This document shows, piece after piece, positions 42,272-48,500 of a stretch of DNA of 48,500 nucleotides. The position numbers and the translations under genes were made by a program. The stretch lies in contig CAUYUJ010004769.1 of assembly GCA_963575745.1 (NCBI GenBank), positions 406,912 to 455,411 of the forward strand. The letters run 5' to 3'. Source of the DNA: Prorocentrum cordatum. Its lineage: Eukaryota; Sar; Dinophyceae; Prorocentrales; Prorocentraceae. The first letter of the stretch is position 1, and the number at the start of each line of letters is the position of its first letter. Under the pieces are notes generated by a model. It had not been told where the DNA came from. It did no database searches and saw nothing but the letters and a program-made list of their open reading frames with translations.

Positions 42272-42420
42272 GAGCGCGCCCCACTCATCGCAGAGTAGCT
42301 GCTCGCCCATGGCCTGGATCCCCCGCGGGGGATCTGCCAGAAATGACAGCAGAGCAGACAGATGTTTTTTTGTTCGGACGCTTGCGAGGAGGCACTTTTG
42401 CGAGCAGCGGAACGCGCTCG
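42272..42420. mobile_element. Foldback element family T, copy 2
   Basis: GAGCGCGCCCCACTCATCGC to GCGAGCAGCGGAACGCGCTC, with the same centre GGCCTGGATCCCCCGCGGGG. The left end of a third copy, GAGCGCGCTCCACTCCTCGC, is at 42055-42087, interrupted by element M3. Confidence 0.8.
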
Positions 42421-42424
42421 GTGA

Positions 42425-42645
42425 CCTTCCGTGCCTTCGGGGAAGGCTTAGAAGACTCCTCGGAAGAGAAGGAGGAGGAGGTGGAGGAAGGAGGGAGGAG
42501 GAAGGAGGGAGGAGCCGTCCAAATCGGGAGGAGGAAGAGGAGGAGGAGGAGGAGGAGGAGGAGGAGGAGGAGGAGGAGGAGGAGGAGGGAGGAGGGACCT
42601 TCCGCGCCTTCGGGGACGGCTCAGAAGTCTCCTCGGGCGGCCGGT
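42425..42645 (+). repeat. Direct repeat ACCTTCCGTGCCTTCGGGGA around (GGA)n
   Basis: ACCTTCCGTGCCTTCGGGGA...GGCTTAGAAGACTCCTCGG (from about 42423) recurs as ACCTTCCGCGCCTTCGGGGA...GGCTCAGAAGTCTCCTCGG (from about 42597). Between them lies (GGA)n at 42470-42595. Confidence 0.7.
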
Positions 42646-42768
42646 GGACCTGCCGTGCCTTCTGGAAAGGGCCCGCCCCCTCGCGCCTGTCCCCCCCCCC
42701 CCCCCCTCTGGGCTGGCCGCCGGCGTCGGAGTCCCGTCGGCTGGCCACTGTTCCTTAAGAGCCAGCCA

Positions 42769-42933
42769 CAAGGGCTCCTAAGTTCGCGCTTCGCGCTGCG
42801 CGAAGCGCGAATAACTTCGCGCTCTCGCGCCGCCCTGCCAAAGGGAGAATAGGAGGACGAGGAGGAGGGGGAGAAGGAACGAGGACCGCGAAGCGCGAAA
42901 CGCGAATAACTTCGCGCCCTCGGGGGAGCCCTT
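42769..42933 (+). mobile_element. Foldback element family H, copy 2
   Basis: AAGGGCTCCTAAGTTCGCGC to CGGGGGAGCCCTTG. The core CTTCGCGCTGCGCGAAGCGC is self-complementary. About 165 bp, no coding capacity. Confidence 0.8.
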
Positions 42934-43671
42934 GCTCAGCCATCTGGACTGCGGCTGGGGAGGAGGGAGAGGTGGGCGGGGGGGGCGGGAGCGGGGAGGA
43001 GGGCCACGGGGAGGAGAGGGGGCGAATTGCGAGGAGAGCCCTGGAGGCCTCGCGGGGCACCTCGAGGCCCGATCTGCGTCGGATCCACGTCGGACTCATG
43101 TCGGATCTGCGTCGGGCTTGCGTCAGAAGATCGCCGCGCGAACGTCGTCAGGACGCGTGGACTACATGATACAACTATTACGCGCCGCGGGATGCCTCCA
43201 ATATTTCCCTCATAGGATGACGGGTAACGGATCAGCTCAAGGGGGGGGGGAACATCGACCTGGAATCGGTAACACATCGCCGACGGATCGGCGATAGCAC
43301 GCTCCCGGGCGAGGTGAACTATCAGGCCCCTATCGACGACTCATGGGCTATTGGGGGAACCCGTCCTGGACCCTAGTGCCTTCCCCCAGCACGAGTTGTT
43401 CATCCTGAGCCGTTTTCTTGCAGTCCAAGGGTCCGTGGAGGGCCCCGGGAGCCCGAAGACGGAGCAAAAACCTCGGGTCCCAGGGGCAGGTGGGGGGCCC
43501 CGGGAGCCCGACCACGGGGAAGAGCCTCCGGACCCGCCTCCCTCAGCGCACACACGGCGACGGCCGTAGGTCACTCGACTTTCGCGCCGCGCGCCTCGCG
43601 ATGCCTCCCCCCCGCGCCCGTCCCAGGAGGAACCCAGAACCGAACCGACAAGTCGGATCGGCGATCGAAAT
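42934..43671. other. GC-rich stretch, no gene recognised
   Basis: A short GATCTGCGTCGG/GGATCCACGTCGG repeat at 43068-43130. Otherwise single-copy, with open frames but no recognisable product. Confidence 0.35.
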
Positions 43672-43850
43672 GCATCGGATCGGGGAAGCACAATCGGCAG
43701 CCACGCCGGGAGAAGTCGCATCGGCAGAAAAATCGGCCGGCCAGGGGGCCTCCCATTGGGGAATCAGGATCCCAATGTCGGAAGCCGAAGTCGAATCGAA
43801 TCGAAATCGGAGGCCATCGAGATCGAATCGAACCGGAGGAATCGGAATGA
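43672..43850 (+). mobile_element. Dispersed repeat family O, copy 2
   Basis: Same order of blocks as copy 1 with scattered substitutions. No terminal inverted repeats are evident; the ATCGGA-rich interior resembles stretches at 25.25-25.46 kb and 34.4-34.6 kb. Confidence 0.75.
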
Positions 43851-43958
43851 GCCCTGCTGGCCCCCCGCAGAGCTGCCCCCGACGGGGAGAGGTCGGGGCG
43901 AGGAGCAGGCAAGCACACGCCGACGGCGAATGCAAAGCGCGGGCTCCCTCATGCGTAC

Positions 43959-44077
43959 CTTTGAATGCAAGCCAGAAGGTCGATGGCGACATTGGTAGCA
44001 GCCATACCATGCCCTCCCACTCCTCCGCCGCGTCTTCGGAAAGTATCTGCCTCGACGCGCTCGCACATGAGACCCAT
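43959..44077 (-). CDS. Possible coding exon, unidentified
   Basis: On the minus strand an ATG at 44077 opens a 39-codon read, MGLMCERVEADTFRRR followed by GGGVGGHGMAATNVAIDLLACIQ. It ends at a consensus donor, CAAAG then GTACGC, in phase 2. The next recognised exon downstream on this strand (39252) needs exactly two preceding bases, so the phases agree and would create an Arg. Against it: the peptide does not resemble the usual CacyBP N-terminus or the W-D-Q start of a CS domain. It may belong to this gene, another gene or none. Confidence 0.25.
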
Positions 44078-44175
44078 AATTGAATGCAGGTAAGCAACAA
44101 AATGACAGCGGCAACAGAAACCCAAAAACACTGATACTATCTGCTAGTCGGCCGCCCTGCGGTTGATCGTTTTTT

Positions 44176-44177
44176 TT

Positions 44178-44212
<35 letters not shown>
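44176..44212 (+). repeat. Poly(T)-(TA)n microsatellite
   Basis: GTTTTTTTTTATAA followed by about 14 TA units. Confidence 0.9.
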
Positions 44213-44215
<3 letters not shown>

Positions 44216-44399
44216 TCTACAAGACGGGGCGTGTGAAATGTGGGCGACAGAAGAATGAGCGGGAGGCGGTGGCATCCAGTCCCTCCCGCTCCCATGCTGG
44301 AGACCTCCACCTTCTCCAACACGCCCTCCCAAGCAGTCTCGTTATGTCCCTGAAGGTCGTTCCTCCTCCACCTCCTCCTCTTCCTTGACCTCCTCAAAC

Positions 44400-45370
44400 T
44401 CTCCTCCTCCTTCTCACCACAACCACCACCATCACCATCATCATTATCTCCTCCTCCTCTTCCTCCTCCTCCTCCTCATCCATATCCTCATCCGAAATAT
44501 CATCAGCATCCTCAATATCATCCTCATCTTCATCCTAATCATCACCATCATCCGCGTACTCATGTTCACCCTCTTCCCCCTCCTCCTCCTCCTCCTCCTC
44601 CTCGTCGTCATCATCGTCATCATCACCATCGTCGTCATCATCATCATCATCATCAGCAGCATCAGCATCAGCATCAGCATCAGCATCAGCATCATCATCA
44701 TCAGCATCATCATCATCATCTCCACCAGCACGATCATCATCAACATCAGCAGCATCAGCAGCAGCAGCAGTATCATCAGCATCATCAGCATCATCATCAT
44801 CATCGTCATCAGCATCATCATCATCACCATCGTCGTCACCATCCCCATCATCTCCATTATCATCCTCATCCTCATCCTCATCATCAACATCATCACCCTA
44901 ATCCTCATCACCATCACGATCATCACCGTCATCATCATCATCATCAGCAGCATCGTCATATCGTCATCTGTATCATCTGTATCATCGTCTCAGCATCATC
45001 ATCATCACCATCATCATTCTAAACATCAGTCTCACCATCATACGCATCAGCATCACCATCCTCATCACCATACTCTTTCTCCATTTCCTCCACTTCCTCC
45101 AACTCTCCTCATCCTCCTCCTTCTCTTCATCACCATCGTCACCATCAGCATCATCACATTCATCATCGCCATCATCATAACCATGACCATCATCATCACC
45201 GTCATCATCTCCATCATCATCTCCATCACCACCATCACCACCATCACCATCACCATCACCATCACCATCATCACCACCACCATCACCATCACCATCACCA
45301 TCACCATCCCCATCCCCATCCCCATCCCCATCCCCATCCCCATCCCCATCCCCATCACCATCACCATCAC

Positions 45371-45424
<54 letters not shown>

Positions 45425-45545
45425 AATCATCATACGGAACAATTTTCACAATCCTCCTCCCCCTCCTCATCTTCCCCCTCCTCCTCCCCCTTCTCCTCCT
45501 CCTCCTCCTCCTCCTCCTTCTCCTCCTTCTCCTCACTCCTCCAGC
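44400..45545 (+). repeat. (CAT)n-type array, over 1 kb
   Basis: CATCAT, CATCCT, CACCAT, CAGCAT and CATCCC variants form local sub-blocks (for example (CATCCC)n at 45304-45352, (CAT)n at 45370-45425), then CTC repeats. A 489-codon Ile/Thr/His-rich frame is a repeat artefact. Confidence 0.95.
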
Positions 45546-45667
45546 CCTCCTCCGTCCTCCTACGTCATCGCCTTCAGGAGCTTCACTCCGGGGGCGATCT
45601 GGCGACTCTGCGAGGGAGTTTTGACCGGGAGCCCCAGATTGGGACACGCCCGGGACGACTTTTACGA

Positions 45668-46160
45668 CGATGTCTCGAGCAAGACCCCTGGACTGGGACG
45701 CGTTTGGTGCGCCTCTGTGCGCCCCGGCGCGCGTCTCAAGGCCTTCTTGTGGAGGCTCAGGAGGCAGGTTTTCCAAAGATGTCCCGCGCGAGAGCACCGG
45801 TTGGAATTCGTCGTCAAACTTCCTGGCTTCTTGGGAACGGAAGAGGGCCTCTGAGGGCTTCCTTGGGGAGACTCGGGGAGCCATTTTTCTGAGGATGTCC
45901 CACGCGAGGGCGCCGTTTCGGAAAAGTCGCCAAACTTCCGGGTTTTCCCAGAAACAGAACAGGAGGACCTGTTAGGGCCTCCTTTGGGAAACTCGGGGGC
46001 CCCGCTTTCTGAGGCTCCCCAACGCGTGGGCGCCGGTCTGAAACTCGTCGCCTGATTCCCTGGTTTTCCCGGAAGCGGAAGCCTCTCCTTCGGAAGGCTC
46101 CGCGCGCCGGATTTTCTGGATGTCCGGATTATCCTGGAAACGGAACAGAGGGGGCGGTAC
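45668..46160 (+). repeat. Degenerate ~116-bp tandem repeat
   Basis: Units begin near 45668, 45779, 45895, 46015 and 46119 with GATGTCCC(A/G)CGCGAG(A/G)GC-like sequence and contain CAAACTTCC(T/G)GG...TTCC and GGGAGACTCGGGGAGCC. Three to four full copies with many substitutions. Confidence 0.65.
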
Positions 46161-46970
46161 CGGGGGTCAGGATGCCGTGAGTTCTCAAAACCAACTCCCT
46201 GAAATTATCGAGTCGCACTGCCTCGTCCCGCTCCAGGAGCCACACGGGGTCCAACTAATAGAGGCGTGGTGCCTTTTGAGTCCAAATCTGAATCACTACA
46301 TTGATCGAAGCTGAAACTGAAGCGGGGCGGAAACAACCCGCTACAGAGACGCGCTCCCAAGATGCGGTCGTGCGAGGTGGTTCGTGCCCCAAACTGTTCC
46401 TGTCTGAATCTAGATGTTTCGCGCGAGTTCCAGGTGCAAGCGCCCGCCAATGCGTTCTAAGGGGAGCTCCGCCTCTGCCATCGGCATCGGAAGAGGCTCC
46501 TCCCAGACCCCCGACGTCATGATTTTTTTCCGAACGTCGTCCCCTGGAAGTTTGGACCATTCCCCGGGACTGGTTTTTCGCCCCGAATCGTTTTTTGACG
46601 CTCCCGAGGCCCAGTGGGCCTCCGGAGGCCGAAAGCAGTGAAAAACTTCGCGTCGTGAGTTTCTTCTGGCGCGAGGGGTCTGGGCTGGGCACCCCACGCT
46701 GGAGGCTCGCAGGCTTCGAAGGGCGATCCTGTTGGGTTCTTTCTTGGCCGTCTGCGCCGTCTGCGCGGCCGCCACAGCGCTGCAGTGCAGCCCGCCAGGG
46801 GACTCTGCGATAGGCCTGGGAGGACAGCATACATTCTGGGCCGCCCAAGAGGCTCCCAAGAGGCCTCCGAAGAGACCTCCAAGATTTAGGAGGCAACTAC
46901 TGGGAGGTTGTCGTTGGAAATATTAAGAAGGATTAAGCCCAATTTGGAAGCTATTACGCCGGAATGCGCC
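46161..46970. other. Single-copy stretch, no gene recognised
   Basis: Open frames on both strands lack recognisable domains. The end (46850-46890) has CAAGAGGCTCCCAAGAGGCC-like repeats, relics of the GAGGCCCCCAA unit seen at 11.2 kb. Confidence 0.35.
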
Positions 46971-47060
46971 TCGGATTAAGCGGGATTAAGCCAGATTAAG
47001 CGGGATTAACAGGGATAAAACGAGATTAAGCGGGATTAAGCGAGATTAATCCGGATTAAG
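46971..47060 (+). repeat. Strict 10-bp repeat, CGGGATTAAG
   Basis: Nine consecutive 10-bp units: TCGGATTAAG, CGGGATTAAG, CCAGATTAAG, CGGGATTAAC, AGGGATAAAA, CGAGATTAAG, CGGGATTAAG, CGAGATTAAT, CCGGATTAAG. Substitutions occur but the 10-bp register is never broken. Confidence 0.9.
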
Positions 47061-47323
47061 CTGGACTTCGGACACCAGTGCAAAATCAGAATTGGACCAC
47101 CCAGGAGTTGCATCCCAAAAGAGGACTCCGAAGAGACCTCCGAGATGCTCCCAATGGGGCCCCCGAACTGCCCCCCAGGGGCCTCCGAGAGCGCTGCGAA
47201 GAGACCCCAAACATAATTCCTGAGTTCTGACCCACGTGAACTTCGTCGTCGTCGTCGTCCTTCAGGGTCGGCGGCACCGGCCGCAAGGCCATCGCAATAT
47301 GCTATATGTTCGATGTTTGCTAC

Positions 47324-47401
47324 CACTGCAACTGCAGCCATGCATTCCACTCAAATTCTTGCTGTCACTGCAACTGCAGCCATGCATTCCACTCAAATTC
47401 T
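47324..47401 (+). repeat. 36-bp exact duplication, period 42
   Basis: CACTGCAACTGCAGCCATGC...ACTCAAATTCT is present identically at 47324-47359 and 47366-47401. Just downstream (transcript sense) of the stop of the 47469-47672 exon. Confidence 0.85.
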
Positions 47402-47468
47402 AGGCGCAGTAAATCTGCAATTTCTATACAAGTGCCCATCTGCCATACAGTGTCAACGCGCAAGGAAG

Positions 47469-47672
47469 CTACAACGGGCTGGTAATCCAAGACGGACGGT
47501 CCACTCCATACCTCTCACGCAACATCTTGATACGTCTGGTGTCACGGATGAAGAACCACCGAGACCGCAGGAAGTATTCTAAACGCTTGTCCACAGTCTG
47601 GGTCGTGTGCTTGTGTGTTCGAGACCGCTCCCATGCGTGCGTTACATCGAACGACAGACGGGCGCAAAGACG
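47469..47672 (-). CDS. Probable terminal coding exon of an unidentified basic protein
   Basis: Sixty-eight codons including a TAG stop at 47471-47469. The sequence is strikingly protein-like: a basic, aromatic-rich core reads VDKRLEYFLRSRWFFIRDTR, then RIKMLRERYGVDRPSW. There is no internal Met start that would suit it. An AG preceded by a pyrimidine-leaning stretch (GGTTTGTATTAG) lies exactly before 47672, suggesting the exon follows an intron. Short basic C-terminal modules of this look are common in organellar ribosomal or RNA-binding proteins, but I do not recognise the family. Codons are less GC3-biased than in the CacyBP-like exons. Upstream on the strand, at 47850-47674, a different frame (MSTAVSPECTSQTGSDS onward, 59 codons) is also open. 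Confidence 0.45.
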   Translation of the reverse strand, partial: RLCARLSFDVTHAWERSRTHKHTTQTVDKRLEYFLRSRWFFIRDTRRIKMLRERYGVDRPSWITSPL

Positions 47673-47868
47673 CTAATACAAACCCGTCAGGTGAGTAGCT
47701 AAAGTCCAACTGAAGTTTGGCCACAGGCCTGTATTAGCAGAAAAATCTCTCTTGCGCTCCCCGGCCTCAGCCTGGACGAAAAACAGGGGGACACTGACGA
47801 TGGAGTCGGATCCGGTCTGACTCGTGCACTCCGGCGACACTGCGGTGCTCATGGGCGCACTGAACAGC

Positions 47869-48032
47869 TAGGGCTCCCAACTTCGCGCTTCGCGCTGCGC
47901 GAAGCGCGAATAACTTCGCGCTCTCGCGCCGCCCTCCCAAAGGGAGAATAGGAGGACGAGGAGGAGGGGGAGAAGGAACGAGGACCGCGAAGCGCGAAGC
48001 GCGAATAACTTCGCGCCCTCGAGGGAGCCCTT
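47869..48032 (+). mobile_element. Foldback element family H, copy 3
   Basis: TAGGGCTCCCAACTTCGCGC to TCGAGGGAGCCCTTGG. Nearly identical to copies 2 and 4. Confidence 0.8.
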
Positions 48033-48139
48033 GGAACAGCAACATAACTCTGGCTGGCGAAGTCGAGTCCATGACGGTCGCCGACGCTCCTCGAGAACGA
48101 TCGCCGCTCTCGGGCGCCAGGAAGGGCAGGACGAGGGGG

Positions 48140-48500
48140 GACTCGGGGAGCTGCTGACCCGGGTCAATCCAGACCCGGGTCAATCGGGCCTCGCAGGATC
48201 CTGCTAGCTAGGGCTCCCAACTTCGCGCTTCGCGCTCCGCGAAGCGCGAAACGCGAATAACTTCGCGCTCTCGCGCCGCCCCCCCAAAGGGAGAAAAGGA
48301 GGACGAGGAGGAGGAGGAGAAGGAACGAGGACCGCGAAGCGCGAAGCGCGAATAACTTCGCGCCCTCGAGGGAGCCCTTAGGAAGGGCAGGACAAGGGGG
48401 ACTCGGGGATCTGCTGACCCGGGTCAATCCATCTCCGGGTCAATCGGGCCTCGCAGGATCCTGCTGGACCCTGCAAAATGCTCCACCCAAACCCGGGTCG
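48140..48500 (+). repeat. Duplicated I-H-I segment at the window end
   Basis: The sequence GCTGACCCGGGTCAATCCA to TCGCAGGATCCTGCT occurs at 48151-48206 and again at 48411-48465, with element H4 between. Together with H3 this is a tandem duplication of about 260-340 bp that runs off the window. Confidence 0.65.
48209..48380 (+). mobile_element. Foldback element family H, copy 4
   Basis: TAGGGCTCCCAACTTCGCGC to TCGAGGGAGCCCTTAGG. With the I repeat next to it, it forms the second unit of a duplication whose first unit starts near 47869. Confidence 0.8.

Noticed and set aside
41271-42758. 495- and 469-codon open frames across the CTC microsatellite
   Set aside because: They are homopolymeric or simple Pro/Ser/Leu and Glu/Gly reads generated by the trinucleotide repeat.
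44385-45854. 489-codon Ile/Thr/His-rich frame
   Set aside because: It is a direct read of the CAT array, with no non-repetitive domain before it and only decayed repeat after it.
42769-48380. Recurring peptide EGAKLFALRASRS as a conserved protein
   Set aside because: It is the translation of the GCGCGAA/TTCGCGC palindromes of element H in each copy.

Overview
The window looks like nuclear DNA of a GC-rich eukaryotic microbe, most probably a microalga and possibly a dinoflagellate. There is no operon-like packing. The only recognisable protein is split into very short, GC3-rich exons kilobases apart, most of its splice donors read GC rather than GT, and almost everything else is microsatellite, minisatellite or short inverted-repeat ('foldback') elements. 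The dinoflagellate assignment is an inference from these traits; no taxon marker gene is visible.

The clearest gene lies on the minus strand between about 39.25 and 26.6 kb. Five short segments at 39252-39201, 33958-33845, 31320-31236, 28602-28529 and 26913-26617 join in frame into most of a CS domain followed by an SGS-type helical region and an acidic tail. This is the layout of the CacyBP/SIP (Siah-interacting, SGT1-related) co-chaperone family. The first two segments lack the short CS strand expected between them, and the N-terminus was not found. Three of the four donors are GC. The introns are 1.6 to 5.2 kb and filled with mobile-looking elements. Farther up the same strand, 47672-47469 looks like the last coding exon of a second, unidentified gene, which would make the two genes head-to-tail.

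Layout. 0-9.5 kb: single-copy GC-rich DNA carrying foldback elements (families A, B, D, E, F, H, J, S, T, U) and a (TCC/CATCCT/GATCAT/CAT)n block. 9.4-10.7 kb: an 88-bp tandem repeat and an AT-richer CATAACA-type satellite. 11.2-14.6 kb: a roughly 1.6-kb tandem segmental duplication containing GAGGCCCCCAA repeats, CGAACGACTCACACC repeats and long (TAC)n tracts. 14.6-20.7 kb: decayed repeats with a few protein-like open stretches. 21.3-23.3 kb: a minisatellite whose right half is eight identical 90-bp units. 24-26.6 kb: K, S, L and E elements. 26.6-39.3 kb: the CacyBP-like gene. 39.3-43.9 kb: heavily nested elements (B, E, H, M, O, T) and a CTC microsatellite. 44.4-45.4 kb: a 1-kb CAT array. 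45.7-47.1 kb: a ~116-bp repeat and a strict 10-bp ATTAAG repeat. 47.5-48.5 kb: the second gene's exon and a duplicated H/I segment.

The most notable feature is the density and variety of unrelated short foldback elements (about fifteen families, 60-440 bp, most seen two to six times), many of them inside introns. This recalls introner-type elements, but no copy here was shown to carry its own splice sites. All identifications are by eye; no searches were run.
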